From NCBI RefSeq assembly GCF_015354735.1, contig NZ_JACEFJ010000001.1:372001-436000 (forward strand): a stretch of DNA of 64,000 nt, given 5' to 3'. Made by a program: the position numbers and the translations under genes. This document shows positions 9,649-18,762 of the stretch, piece by piece. Origin of the DNA: Pararhodonellum marinum (GTDB taxonomy: Bacteria > Bacteroidota > Bacteroidia > Cytophagales > Cyclobacteriaceae). Position 1 is the stretch's first letter. Each line of letters begins with the position of its first letter. The notes beneath the pieces were generated by a model, which ran no database searches, was not told where the DNA came from, and saw only the letters and a list, made by a program, of their open reading frames with translations.

Positions 9649-10608
9649 TTATTTCTGAGCCTGTGCCCCAGCCATCATGTTGGGGTATTCCGACATGTTG
9701 AATGTGATGGGTGCGGATTCATTGATCTCTATCACTTTCATCTCCATTACAGTCTGGTCGGTTTTACTTCGATAGACCATTTCCATGACATTCCCGAGAG
9801 GAAGTTCATCAAATTCCATGTTGTTCTTTTTTCTCATTTTATCTGTAATGAAAGGACTGTTTTGGCCATAAAAGCTCCCCCAAGCATTGATGGGTTTTTG
9901 GGTGATCCAGTAATTGGCAGAAAAATCCGGACCATCTGCCTGGTATTCTTCGCAGGAGAGACCGTGAATGGTTCTGGTATTTCCGGTTTTCTTATAGGAG
10001 TATTGGCTGAGGTCGTATTCCTCTGTATCCCCATCATCAATGTCCATGTCTTCGGCCACCTCCATCAGTTTATCCATATCGATTTTCATGGCAATGCTCG
10101 ATTTTTCACCATCATTGTTTGTAAGCATGACCCATGCATTGTTTTTGAGGTCATAGATCATGATCAGATTCTCTTCCTTAGAGCTCTTTCTTTTTTCCTT
10201 GGTTTCTGAGAACTCCAATCCTGTGAAATTAGGATTGGTGGAGAGAAAACTTTTCATAGTGGATGGATCTGTATCTTTTCCATTGGCTTCTTTCCCAGTG
10301 ATCTCCAGAATGGTATATCCATCAAAAGAGTAGGAATCTTCCGTAGGTGCATCAAATTCCATGCTTCCGAAAACTTTCCCCCAGTTAACGCCACCTTCCA
10401 TTGATCCTTCGGGGCCTGGTAAGCCTTTAAACATTTTTTCCAGTTGCCTTTGGGTGGCCTTTTCAACCTCTTTGCTGACTTGGCGTTCAACTGCTCTGCT
10501 GGCACCTTGTTCGGCAGCTCTTCTGATTTGCCTGAGAATCTGCCCTTCTGTGATGATAGGGGCAAGCAACAAACATGACATTAATAAAAGTAGTGGGTTT
10601 TTTTTCAT
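9649..10608 (-). CDS. DUF4412 domain exported protein
   Basis: The 319-residue protein has a clear signal peptide (about residues 1-22, cleaved near TEGQ), then a basic amphipathic stretch rich in Arg, Glu and Gln, and a C-terminal half typical of DUF4412, with the paired landmarks HGLSCEEYQ and NYWITQKP. A hydrophilic acidic linker (DMDIDDGDTEEYD) lies between. It should be periplasmic or outer-membrane associated. The function of the family is unknown. It is followed by a strong terminator, and 222 bp without a gene separates it from fmt, so it may have its own promoter. Confidence 0.8.
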   Translation of the reverse strand: MKKNPLLLLMSCLLLAPIITEGQILRQIRRAAEQGASRAVERQVSKEVEKATQRQLEKMFKGLPGPEGSMEGGVNWGKVFGSMEFDAPTEDSYSFDGYTILEITGKEANGKDTDPSTMKSFLSTNPNFTGLEFSETKEKRKSSKEENLIMIYDLKNNAWVMLTNNDGEKSSIAMKIDMDKLMEVAEDMDIDDGDTEEYDLSQYSYKKTGNTRTIHGLSCEEYQADGPDFSANYWITQKPINAWGSFYGQNSPFITDKMRKKNNMEFDELPLGNVMEMVYRSKTDQTVMEMKVIEINESAPITFNMSEYPNMMAGAQAQK

Positions 10609-10830
10609 GGCTTTGGATTTTTTTAAAGAAAAGGATTACAAAATTGAATTCAATTCCTAAAGTTAAAATACAAAAATGACAATGTGAAATACAATTTAAA
10701 ATACATTTATAAATCACAATAAAGATTCAAAAATCTCTTAAGGCCCAAATCTAATTTTGAAGGAGCTCATAAACAGGTCTTTAAACAAAATTAAAAGTGT
10801 AGTATTATTCAAAGAATGATTTCTTCATTA

Positions 10831-11754
10831 TTAAAAAGAATGTCCCCTCAAAACTTCATCAATTTTCATTCGCTTTTTCCCTTCCAACTGAAGTTCCAAA
10901 ACTGCAATTCCAGAATCTGCGCATTTAAAATGCAGGAATGTTTTGTTGTCTGTTTTAAATTCTCCAGGCTGGAGATCAGCCAATTCTTCCTGGAATAGCG
11001 CTGTTTTAAAAATTTTACAGATTTTTCCCCCGATTTTGGTCCATGCGGCAGGGTACGGGGAAAGGCCTCGAACCAGGTTATGGACCTCTTCAGCGGTTTT
11101 AACCCAATTGATCTCTGTCGTTTCTTTGAAGATTTTAGGTGCATGGTGGGTAAAAAGTCCTTCATCCTGTGACTTTGGTACTACCTCGTCCTTGGCAATG
11201 GCTTCCACTGTTTTCAATACCAATTTTGCGCCTTTTTCCATCAGCCTATGGTATAGTGTCCCTACATTGTCTTCAGGGTAAATTGGTTCTTTTTCCTGGT
11301 AAATGACGTTTCCGGTATCTATGGCGTGCTTGAGGAAAAAAGTAGTGATACCGGTTTCCTTTTCCCCATTGATAATGGCCCAATTGATTGGGGCTGCACC
11401 ACGGTAGTTAGGCAATAAAGATGCGTGTAAATTAAAGGTACCCTTGGGAGGCATGTTCCATACTGCCTCAGGCAGCATCCTGAAAGCAACCACAATCTGA
11501 AGATCTGCTTTCAAACTTTCGAGTTCTTTCAAGAAAATGGGGTCTTTCAGGTTGGTAGGCTGAATGACAGGAATCTGATGACGTAACGCTGCTTCTTTTA
11601 CAGGAGAGGGGATGAGTTTCAGCCCTCTTCCTTTAGGCCGGTCCGGTGCAGTAATTACCGCAACGACATTCCAGCCATGATTGATCAACATTTCCAAGGA
11701 GGGCACCGCAAATTCGGGGGTGCCCAAGTAAACAATACGTAGATTTTTGTCCAT
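10831..11754 (-). CDS. fmt: Methionyl-tRNA formyltransferase
   Basis: At 307 residues this matches Fmt over its full length. Landmarks are the N-terminal RIVYLGTPEFAVPSLEML, the catalytic core FNLHASLLPNYRGAAPI with the Asn-His pair, and the downstream GITTFFL. The C-terminal OB-like domain includes RGLSPYPAAWTKI. It formylates initiator Met-tRNA using 10-formyltetrahydrofolate. ATG 11754 places the Met directly before the conserved strand; an upstream in-frame TTG at 11778 is less likely. The gene follows namZ by 40 bp on the same strand. Confidence 0.93.
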   Translation of the reverse strand: MDKNLRIVYLGTPEFAVPSLEMLINHGWNVVAVITAPDRPKGRGLKLIPSPVKEAALRHQIPVIQPTNLKDPIFLKELESLKADLQIVVAFRMLPEAVWNMPPKGTFNLHASLLPNYRGAAPINWAIINGEKETGITTFFLKHAIDTGNVIYQEKEPIYPEDNVGTLYHRLMEKGAKLVLKTVEAIAKDEVVPKSQDEGLFTHHAPKIFKETTEINWVKTAEEVHNLVRGLSPYPAAWTKIGGKICKIFKTALFQEELADLQPGEFKTDNKTFLHFKCADSGIAVLELQLEGKKRMKIDEVLRGHSF

Positions 11755-11794
11755 TTTTCTCAGAAACGAGGTTTTCAAAATATAGGTTTCAACC

Positions 11795-12985
11795 TCAATA
11801 AAGCACGTATTTGGCTCTCATTTGCTTGTAGGCTTCAAGTGAAGGTTTCCACTTTGCTTGGATTTCCGACTCTGTTTTTCCAGACAAGATGTCTTTTCTG
11901 AGTTGATCTGTACCGGCAAGTTTATCAAAGAAGTTATTAAAGAAAGCTTCTTTTTTGCCAGAAAGTTCATAAGCCTTCAGCAAGTATTTTAAAGTAAACT
12001 GATGGTCAAGGGGTTCATTTCTGAGGTCCTCTCCATAACACTTTTTGTCCATTTGAGGTGGGTTTTTTGACATGCCCTGTATGCTGACGGGGGTGAAGCT
12101 GAAACTTCCAAACTTAGGATCCGGATAACCATATACCTGAAAAGGGTAATAGGTGCCCCTTCCCAAGCTCACATCTGTGCCTTCAAAATAACAGAGGCTT
12201 GGATAAAGCCTAATGGATAGGTCGTTAGGCAAATTAGGAGAAGGCTTGACGGGCAAGGAATACGGCATGCCATGGTCCCAGTTTTGGATTTTGATGATTT
12301 GTACATCCGCTTTGACTTTGTTTTTTAGCCAACCTTCCCCATTGATCATTTGTGCCAATTCTGCCACTGTTAGCCCATGCACCACAGGTATAGGATGCAT
12401 TCCTACAAAACTGGTGAATTTGGGATCCAAGACAGGGCCATCAATGTAATCCCCATTTGGATTAGGCCGATCCAATAGCAGGATGGGTTTTCCGATTTCA
12501 GCACAGGCTTCCATCACATAATGTAAGGTACTGATGTAGGTGTAAAAACGAACGCCCACATCCTGCAAATCGTAGATGATCAAATCCACATCGGCCAATG
12601 AAGTAGCAGTGGGTTTTTTATTGTCCCCATATAAGGAAATTACTGGCAGGCCAGTTCTTTTGTCTGTGTCGTTTTTTATGACTTCACCCGCATCGGCATC
12701 TCCCCTAAATCCATGTTCGGGTACAAATACCTTTTGGACCTTTACGCCTTCTTTCATTAGATAATCCACCAAATGAAGGTTGTCCTGTTGCGTAAGGATA
12801 CTGGTCTGATTGACTACCAGTCCTACTTTTTTGCCGGTAAGAAGTGGTAGATAAATTTCAGGTTGATCCGCTCCAGGCAGGATGGGGGATGAGGAAATTT
12901 GAGGTGATTCTACAGGTTTCTGCTGGCAGTGGGCCATGTGGATACTAAAAAAGACCAATAGAAGTATTAATTTTAGGGGCTTCAT
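11795..12985 (-). CDS. namZ: NamZ-type exo-beta-N-acetylmuramidase (DUF1343)
   Basis: The 396-residue protein has an N-terminal signal peptide (residues 1-20, MAHCQQ at the boundary) and then a full DUF1343 region with VGLVVNQTS, FVPEHGFRGDADAGE, YDLQDVGVRFYTYISTL and LLDRPNPNGDYIDGP. Proteins of this family include the characterised NamZ, which releases terminal MurNAc from peptidoglycan fragments, so a role in cell-wall turnover in the periplasm is likely. The cysteine at the signal boundary has a poor lipobox, so a lipid anchor is uncertain. It is divergent from the permease gene at 13026, with only 40 bp between the two starts. Confidence 0.85.
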   Translation of the reverse strand: MKPLKLILLLVFFSIHMAHCQQKPVESPQISSSPILPGADQPEIYLPLLTGKKVGLVVNQTSILTQQDNLHLVDYLMKEGVKVQKVFVPEHGFRGDADAGEVIKNDTDKRTGLPVISLYGDNKKPTATSLADVDLIIYDLQDVGVRFYTYISTLHYVMEACAEIGKPILLLDRPNPNGDYIDGPVLDPKFTSFVGMHPIPVVHGLTVAELAQMINGEGWLKNKVKADVQIIKIQNWDHGMPYSLPVKPSPNLPNDLSIRLYPSLCYFEGTDVSLGRGTYYPFQVYGYPDPKFGSFSFTPVSIQGMSKNPPQMDKKCYGEDLRNEPLDHQFTLKYLLKAYELSGKKEAFFNNFFDKLAGTDQLRKDILSGKTESEIQAKWKPSLEAYKQMRAKYVLY

Positions 12986-13025
12986 ATTTATTTATGCTAG
13001 ATTTACTCCAAAATAATATATTTCC

Positions 13026-14243
13026 TTGAACCTTTCCTATTTCATTGCCAAAAGAATAAGCTTCAAACGTTCCGGCGGCTTTACCGGAACCATCCATCGA
13101 ATAGCGGTGGCAAGTGTATCCATTGGTCTTGCAGTGATGATCATTGCTTTTATTATTTTGGGAGGTTTCCAGAGGGTGATTTCCGATAAAGTATTTTCTT
13201 TCACTGGACATTATCAGGTGCAGCGCTTTACTTCCAGTAATGCCTTTGAAGAATCTCCCACCTCATTCAATTCCAATTTTTTTCAGATATTTCAAGATCA
13301 CGAACTCATTCGGCACATTCAGGAATACGCACATAAACCAGGCTTGCTGAAAGGAGAGGAGGAAGTAGAGGGGGTGATCATGAAAGGCATCGGACCAAGA
13401 TTCGATTCTTTGTTTTTCCTTCCCCATATCGTGGAAGGCCGATTCATTCAATTCCAGAAAGACCAAGCCTCCAATGAAATCCTACTCAGCAAAAAAATTG
13501 CAGATAAATTGCTGTTGAATTTGGGTGATAGGGTACTCATGTATTTTGTCCAGGATCCGCCTAGGTATCGGCGTTTTGAAATTGTCGGTATTTATGAGAC
13601 CTATTTGGAGGATTTTGATGATAAGGTTATTTTGGGAGACATTCAAACCATCAGAAACCTCAATGGATGGGAGCAGGATCAGGTAGGAGGTTTTGAAGTG
13701 TTTTTGACGGATAGCAAAGACATAGACAGCTATCAGGGATTTCTGTATGATGCGTTGGATTATGATCTGAAATTGGTAAAAGTAACAGACAAATACATAC
13801 AGATCTTTGATTGGCTGCACCTATTGAACAACAATGTGTATGTTTTTATGGGATTGATCTTATTTGTTGCAGGTTTTAACATGGTTTCAATCCTCTTTAT
13901 CCTGATCATGGAAAGGACGCAGATGATCGGGATTTTGAAAGCTTTAGGCGCCAGCAACAAGCAGATTAGAAAGATATTTTTCTGGAATGGTTTGAGGATA
14001 ATAGGAAGGGGGCTTTTGATCGGAAACCTAATTGGAATTGGTTTGGGATGGCTTCAAGATCAATTTAAGCTTATTCGGCTGAGTCCCGAAAATTATTATA
14101 TGGATTATGTCCCTGTCTATTGGAATTGGGAGGCTATTTTGGGAATGAATGTTTTGATTCTGTTGGCCACTACATTGGTATTGTTCATACCAGCAGTGGT
14201 AATCAGCAACATCCACCCCATCAAATCCATTAGGTTTGACTGA
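13026..14243 (+). CDS. FtsX/LolC-type ABC transporter permease
   Basis: This 405-residue membrane protein has the layout of the LolC/LolE/MacB permease family: one N-terminal membrane segment (about 20-45), a large periplasmic domain, and three C-terminal segments in an FtsX domain. The signature MERTQMIGILKALGASNKQIRKIF lies near residue 295. It begins with TTG, MNLSYFIAKRI, which is the standard N-terminus of this group. Such permeases release lipoproteins from the inner membrane or work in mechanotransmission; the ATPase partner is not adjacent. Its 3' end overlaps the convergent glycosyltransferase gene by 14 bp. Confidence 0.88.
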   Translation: MNLSYFIAKRISFKRSGGFTGTIHRIAVASVSIGLAVMIIAFIILGGFQRVISDKVFSFTGHYQVQRFTSSNAFEESPTSFNSNFFQIFQDHELIRHIQEYAHKPGLLKGEEEVEGVIMKGIGPRFDSLFFLPHIVEGRFIQFQKDQASNEILLSKKIADKLLLNLGDRVLMYFVQDPPRYRRFEIVGIYETYLEDFDDKVILGDIQTIRNLNGWEQDQVGGFEVFLTDSKDIDSYQGFLYDALDYDLKLVKVTDKYIQIFDWLHLLNNNVYVFMGLILFVAGFNMVSILFILIMERTQMIGILKALGASNKQIRKIFFWNGLRIIGRGLLIGNLIGIGLGWLQDQFKLIRLSPENYYMDYVPVYWNWEAILGMNVLILLATTLVLFIPAVVISNIHPIKSIRFD

Positions 14244-14973
14244 CGGGATAGCGTGTGAAAAAACTTTTTAATTTCATGCTGAGAACTCCAAATACGGCTT
14301 CTTTAAAAATATTGGTTGACATTTTGGAGGTGCCTTTGGTGCGGTCTGTAAATATGATCGGGATTTCTACAATTTTATACCCTTGCTTCCAAGCTTTGAA
14401 TTTCATTTCAATCTGGAAAGCATATCCGATAAAGGTGATCTTATCTAACCCTATCCCTTCCAGAACCTGTCGTTTGTAACACTTAAAACCGGCAGTACTG
14501 TCTTTGAATGGCATACCGGTAATGAATTGCACATATATACTGGCAAAATAAGACATCAGCACCCGTCCCATGGGCCAGTTGACTACATTGACCCCTTTGA
14601 CATACCGAGAACCTATTGCCAAGTCATATCCCTCTACAGCACAGGCTTCGTAAAGCCGTATGAGGTCCTTGGGATCATGGGAAAAATCAGCATCCATTTC
14701 AAAAACAAAACCATACCCATTTTCCAAGGCATATTTAAATCCCTCCAAGTAGGCAGTTCCCAAACCGGACTTTTCTTGGCGTTCAATTAAATGTAACCTT
14801 TCAGGAAAGTTTGTTTGAGCCTCTTTGACCAAATGCCCCGTACCATCCGGGGATCCATCATCTACCACTAAAAGCTCAAATGCTCCCGGTAAATCCATGA
14901 TGGCTGTGATCAGTTCTGGAATATTTTCTTTTTCATTGTAGGTCGGTACAATGACTAATTTTTCTTTTTTCAT
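14230..14973 (-). CDS. Polyprenol-phosphate mannosyltransferase-like GT2
   Basis: The 247-residue protein is a family-2 glycosyltransferase of the dolichol/polyprenol-phosphate mannose synthase type. Visible motifs are IVPTYNEKENI, VVDDGSPDGTG, the metal-binding EMDADFSHDP, and GSRYVKGVNVVNWP. It has no extra C-terminal membrane anchors, like the short single-domain form. It should transfer mannose from GDP-mannose to a lipid carrier at the inner membrane. ATG 14973 gives MKKEKLVIVPTYNE; an upstream start at 14988 is possible. Confidence 0.87.
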   Translation of the reverse strand: MKKEKLVIVPTYNEKENIPELITAIMDLPGAFELLVVDDGSPDGTGHLVKEAQTNFPERLHLIERQEKSGLGTAYLEGFKYALENGYGFVFEMDADFSHDPKDLIRLYEACAVEGYDLAIGSRYVKGVNVVNWPMGRVLMSYFASIYVQFITGMPFKDSTAGFKCYKRQVLEGIGLDKITFIGYAFQIEMKFKAWKQGYKIVEIPIIFTDRTKGTSKMSTNIFKEAVFGVLSMKLKSFFTRYPVSQT

Positions 14974-15510
14974 AGGATCGAAACCCAAAATTAGAAGGAA
15001 TTAGGGAATTTTATGGTCGAAAATTCAAAATCCCGACATATTTACTGGTAATTAAACCAATTATTGGCCTAAACGTAATGGGGAAATTCTGTTTCAGTAG
15101 GCATAAAACAGCTTTGTAATTCATTTTTAAGGGAAAAAGATCAAAACATTCCTTTCGAACTTGGTGTTATCGATCCAAAATAGAATTAAATTGCCACTGT
15201 ATTAAGAAATTCGAAGTGGTGTTCGGGAAATTTTCAATTGAAAATCGACTGCAGCACACATTTCTTTAGCTTATCATCCAAAGTTTCAAATTCAAACTTT
15301 TGCAAACCTAAAAATGCAAAGGCGCATTCATGGTAAAATAAAATCAATGGTTAAGTCGGACGTTTTGACCCTTTTCCCGGGGTATGTTATTGAAAGTCAA
15401 TGGGATTTGTTTAATATTTTCTCCCATTTATTACCCATTTATATTCTGAAAACAATGATTTGTATAAATTTTTTAAATTTAAATGAAAGAATATTTGTTT
15501 CTTCAATGAC
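14974..15510. other. Gene-free stretch upstream of the desaturase
   Basis: About 540 bp carry no convincing gene. The only open frame (15314-15529) has no start context or conserved look. A perfect 16-bp palindrome, ATTTTCAATTGAAAAT, lies at 15230-15245. The rest is AT-rich with no hairpin I trust. Confidence 0.6.
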
Positions 15511-15518
15511 TACCTTTG
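15511..15518 (+). promoter_or_regulatory. -7 promoter element of the desaturase gene
   Basis: TACCTTTG matches the Bacteroidota -7 consensus TAnnTTTG exactly and lies 31 bp before the desaturase ATG. A TTTG at 15494-15497 is present but is closer than the usual -33 spacing, so only the -7 box is well supported. Confidence 0.55.
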
Positions 15519-15549
15519 AAACAGCCTAGTTATCAATCACCCAAAAAAA

Positions 15550-16629
15550 ATGAATCAATCCCTCAAATTTGTTGACAATCAAAATTCTCAGTTTTTTTCT
15601 ACTGCCAGAAAGCGCGTAGATGAATATTTTCGGACCAATGAATTATCAAAGAAAGCCAATTTGTCCATGGTGACCAAAACCGTGGTCTATCTTACTTCAT
15701 TCGTAGGCTTGTACGCTTTGATCATCCTGGAAGTGTTTCCATTGATGGTTAGTCTTTTCCTTGCAATTGCTCTTGGGATGACCATGGCGTTTATAGGGTT
15801 TAACATATGTCACGATGCATTGCATGGGGCCTATTCTTCCCGGGCATGGGTCAATAAGACATTGGGGTTTCTTTTCAATTTCATTGGGGCCAATGTCTAT
15901 GTATGGAACATCACCCATAATAAAATCCACCATACTTATACCAACATAGTCGGTCATGATGGGGATTTAGAAGTTGCTCCGGGTTTGGTTAGGATTACCA
16001 GTGACCAACCCAAAAGGAGTTTCCATAAGTACCAGCAGATCTATGCTTTTTTTCTTTATTCTCTGGCTTCCATTTCTTGGTTTTTTAGAAAAGATTACAT
16101 GAAATTCTTCCAGAAAAAAATCGGACAGCACGAGAACAATCATCCTAAAATTGAATATTTCAACCTGTTCTTCTATAAAATCCTTTATTATGTGCTCTAT
16201 ATTGTATTGCCTCTGGTGTTGATGGACATTACATGGTGGCAATTTTTGATTGGGTTTTTGGCTATGAATCTTGCGGAAGGTTTGGTCTTGGGATTGGTGT
16301 TCCAATTGGCCCATTTGGTGGAGGGTCCGGTTCTTCCAGAGCCAGAACCCCATGAAAACATTGAAGAGGCCTGGGCGCAACATCAAATGAGGACCACTGC
16401 CAATTTTTCCAGAAACAGCAGATTGGCTACTTTTTTATGTGGTGGATTGAATTATCAGGTGGAGCACCACCTTTTCCCAAAAATCTGTCACATCCATTAT
16501 CCTGCTATCTCGGAAATCGTGAAGGAAACCGCAGAGGAATTTGATCTGCCTTATCATGAAAACGCGACATTCTTCACTGCCTTAAAATCCCATTACATGT
16601 TTTTGAAAAAAGCCGGAACTGCAGTTTGA
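15550..16629 (+). CDS. Membrane fatty acid desaturase (acyl-CoA/linoleoyl-CoA desaturase type)
   Basis: The 359-residue integral membrane protein has all three histidine boxes of the di-iron desaturase family: HDALHG near residue 95, HNKIHHTYTN near 122, and QVEHHLFP near 308. Hydrophobic pairs flank the first box and the central region (about 200-250). The Gln-x-x-His-His third box is the type seen in front-end and acyl-lipid desaturases, but the N-terminal cytochrome b5 domain of eukaryotic members is missing. It should introduce a double bond into membrane acyl chains using oxygen and external electron carriers. It stands alone, between a promoter element and a terminator-like hairpin. Confidence 0.9.
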   Translation: MNQSLKFVDNQNSQFFSTARKRVDEYFRTNELSKKANLSMVTKTVVYLTSFVGLYALIILEVFPLMVSLFLAIALGMTMAFIGFNICHDALHGAYSSRAWVNKTLGFLFNFIGANVYVWNITHNKIHHTYTNIVGHDGDLEVAPGLVRITSDQPKRSFHKYQQIYAFFLYSLASISWFFRKDYMKFFQKKIGQHENNHPKIEYFNLFFYKILYYVLYIVLPLVLMDITWWQFLIGFLAMNLAEGLVLGLVFQLAHLVEGPVLPEPEPHENIEEAWAQHQMRTTANFSRNSRLATFLCGGLNYQVEHHLFPKICHIHYPAISEIVKETAEEFDLPYHENATFFTALKSHYMFLKKAGTAV

Positions 16630-16643
16630 ATCGATCAAACTGC
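16621..16643. terminator. Hairpin overlapping the desaturase stop
   Basis: GCAGTTTGA / TCAAACTGC forms a perfect 9-bp stem with a 5-nt loop and includes the stop codon of the desaturase. It has no strong T-run on either side, so it is a weak convergent terminator candidate between the desaturase and rluF. Confidence 0.4.
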
Positions 16644-16666
16644 CATTTCTAATGGTTGGATTTAAT

Positions 16667-17407
16667 CTAGAAGTCCTCATCATGGGTTTTGGCAGAATCC
16701 GCTATGAGGCGGTTGATTTCGGCCAGTTCCTGATCGGTTAAATCCCGCCATTTTCCCGTATCCAGGTCCAGTTTCACGTTCATGATCCGGACTCTTTTCA
16801 ACCGGGTCACCTCGTAGCCAAGGTATTCGCACATTCTTCTGATCTGACGGTTTAGTCCCTGCGTCAGGATTATGTTGAAGGTATATCTGTCCAGGGCTTT
16901 CACCTCACATTTTCGGGTTATCGTATCTAAAATGGGTACCCCATCACTCATTTTACGAACAAATTCCCGAGTAATGGGCTTGTTGACTTTTACTACATAT
17001 TCCTTTTCATGGTTGTTTCTGGCTCGGAGGATTTTATTGACAATGTCTCCATCACTGGTCAGAAATATCAATCCTTCGCTGGCTTTATCTAGCCTACCGA
17101 TGGGAAATATCCGCTTGGGATGTTTGATGTAATCTATGATGTTGTTTTTTTCAGCCTTGGTGTCTGTGGTACTTACGATACCCACTGGCTTGTAAAAGGC
17201 AATGTAAATGTGTTCCGTTTTTGGTGGTGATATCAATTTGCCATTCACCCTGACCACATCTCCAGGATTGATTTTGGTTCCTACTTCGGGTACTAGTCCA
17301 TTGATCGTAACTCTCCCTTCCGCTATCAATTTATCCGCAGCTCTGCGGGAACAAAATCCTACTTCACTGAGGTATTTATTGATTCTAATTGAAGTTTTTT
17401 CTTCCAT
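16667..17407 (-). CDS. rluF: 23S rRNA pseudouridine synthase RluF
   Basis: The 246-residue protein has an N-terminal S4 RNA-binding domain ([21 protein letters not shown]) and a RsuA/RluB-type catalytic domain with the active-site aspartate in [18 protein letters not shown]. The segment [10 protein letters not shown] and the C-terminal [14 protein letters not shown] are typical of RluF, which modifies U2604 of 23S rRNA. ATG 17407 ([11 protein letters not shown]) is chosen because it sits directly before the S4 domain; an upstream in-frame start would add 25 unlike residues. Confidence 0.9.
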   Translation of the reverse strand: MEEKTSIRINKYLSEVGFCSRRAADKLIAEGRVTINGLVPEVGTKINPGDVVRVNGKLISPPKTEHIYIAFYKPVGIVSTTDTKAEKNNIIDYIKHPKRIFPIGRLDKASEGLIFLTSDGDIVNKILRARNNHEKEYVVKVNKPITREFVRKMSDGVPILDTITRKCEVKALDRYTFNIILTQGLNRQIRRMCEYLGYEVTRLKRVRIMNVKLDLDTGKWRDLTDQELAEINRLIADSAKTHDEDF

Positions 17408-17650
17408 ACAAAGTGACAATGGCATCCAGTCGCAAGTTAAATCCTTTTTGGGTAAAATGAATAAAAGTGTGCTTAAGGGCATTTAGAATCAAAATATAAC
17501 CTGAAACAGATGACATTTTATGAACAGGCAAAAATCCGTTGATGTAAAAGGCCCGAAATTTTATGGGAGATTGGCCTAAAAAAGCTAAATTAAACTTCCG
17601 CATTTTTGAAAAGATTTGTTATCCTTTAAAACAATAACCCCCAAAGTATC

Positions 17651-18082
17651 ATGAGCAACAATTCATTTAAACAAGTCGGTGTCTGGATTGATCATTCCAA
17701 GGCATTATTGATCGGTCATGAAAAAGGTAAAGCTTGCCTGATAGAGACCATTGACTCCCCATATGAGAAAATCAAAAGGGAAGAAGGGGAAACCAATGAC
17801 AAGACCCGTTTTTCTCCTAATCCGGAACATGCATCAAACAACGAACATCGAAAACACCAAATAGCCCAAAATGAGTTGAATGAATATTTTAAAATGCTCG
17901 AAGGCAAACTGAACAGATTTGAAGACATCATGCTCTTTGGGCCCAGTACGGCAAAAGAAAAACTCAGAAACAGGTTGAGGGGAAACAAATCCTTCGATGG
18001 AAAATGGTTATCGGTTCAGAACAGTGATAAAATGACCGACAATCAACTGCTGGCTTTTGTAAGAAACTTTTACCAGCAATAG
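17651..18082 (+). CDS. eRF1-like small protein (translational machinery protein type)
   Basis: The 143-residue protein begins with VGVWIDHSKALLIG and contains EDIMLFGPSTAKEKLRNRL. This pair resembles the proteins annotated as bacterial eRF1/host-attachment or translational machinery proteins, which have one eRF1-like domain and no peptidyl hydrolysis motif. The middle is charged (RFSPNPEHASNNEHRKHQ). No signal peptide. A ribosome-linked role is only inferred from that similarity. It stands alone between rluF and the DUF2141 gene. Confidence 0.55.
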   Translation: MSNNSFKQVGVWIDHSKALLIGHEKGKACLIETIDSPYEKIKREEGETNDKTRFSPNPEHASNNEHRKHQIAQNELNEYFKMLEGKLNRFEDIMLFGPSTAKEKLRNRLRGNKSFDGKWLSVQNSDKMTDNQLLAFVRNFYQQ

Positions 18083-18111
18083 GAAGATTTACTACAAAAG
18101 GAATTTTCTTT

Positions 18112-18540
18112 TTACTTCAAATTAATCTCATGCTTGTTTTGGCCAGCCTTGACTTGGAAAGCAGCTTTTTCAAACGAAGGAGGCCCGAAGGTACCTGAGG
18201 CATTATTTGAAAATCCGTAACCATCCCGTGGAATTCCGAGGGCATTTGTTCTTAATTTCCCCACATTGCGGCTGTCATGGAAAACAGACAATGCATAGGT
18301 GCCCTGCGGTAGGTCTTTAAAAGTGACGACGGCCTTGTTTCCCTCTATTTTGACTGAAGCCGATTTTACGGCTTTGTCAGGTTCATCAGGAAAACCGTCC
18401 GAACTCTTAAATAGCAGGACTCTGATTACACCATCACTGCTTTTTACATCAGCAACGGTCAATGTCAGCTCTCCATCAGCTAAGGGTAAGTTTGTCAAAA
18501 CCATAAGCAAGGGCAAAAAGATGATCAATATATTTTTCAT
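18112..18540 (-). CDS. DUF2141 domain exported protein
   Basis: The 142-residue protein has a signal peptide (residues 1-22, ending near LADG) and a single DUF2141 domain: LTVADVKSSDGVIRVLLF, FKDLPQGTYALSVFHD and YGFSNNASGTFGPPSFEKAAF. It is a small periplasmic beta-sandwich of unknown function. It converges on the eRF1-like gene with 29 bp between stops. Confidence 0.85.
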   Translation of the reverse strand: MKNILIIFLPLLMVLTNLPLADGELTLTVADVKSSDGVIRVLLFKSSDGFPDEPDKAVKSASVKIEGNKAVVTFKDLPQGTYALSVFHDSRNVGKLRTNALGIPRDGYGFSNNASGTFGPPSFEKAAFQVKAGQNKHEINLK

Positions 18541-18762
18541 GGATATGGTGGTTAGTTTATTGAGTAGAACCTATACATAAACCATTCCAACTGATTTGTG
18601 GTGGGAAATGTTGCTTTGTACAGGTGGTATTGGTTCAAAATTAAATCAAACCATCGTTTCAAAACTGATGGAATGCTAATTAAGAATATGAAATAAACGA
18701 TTTTAGGAATAAGAAACCCAGCAAAATATAATAAATTGAACATTCATCAAACCTACGATACT

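Noticed and set aside
15314-15529. A 71-codon open frame before the desaturase
   Set aside because: It has no family resemblance, its end overlaps the -7 promoter box, and it lacks start context.
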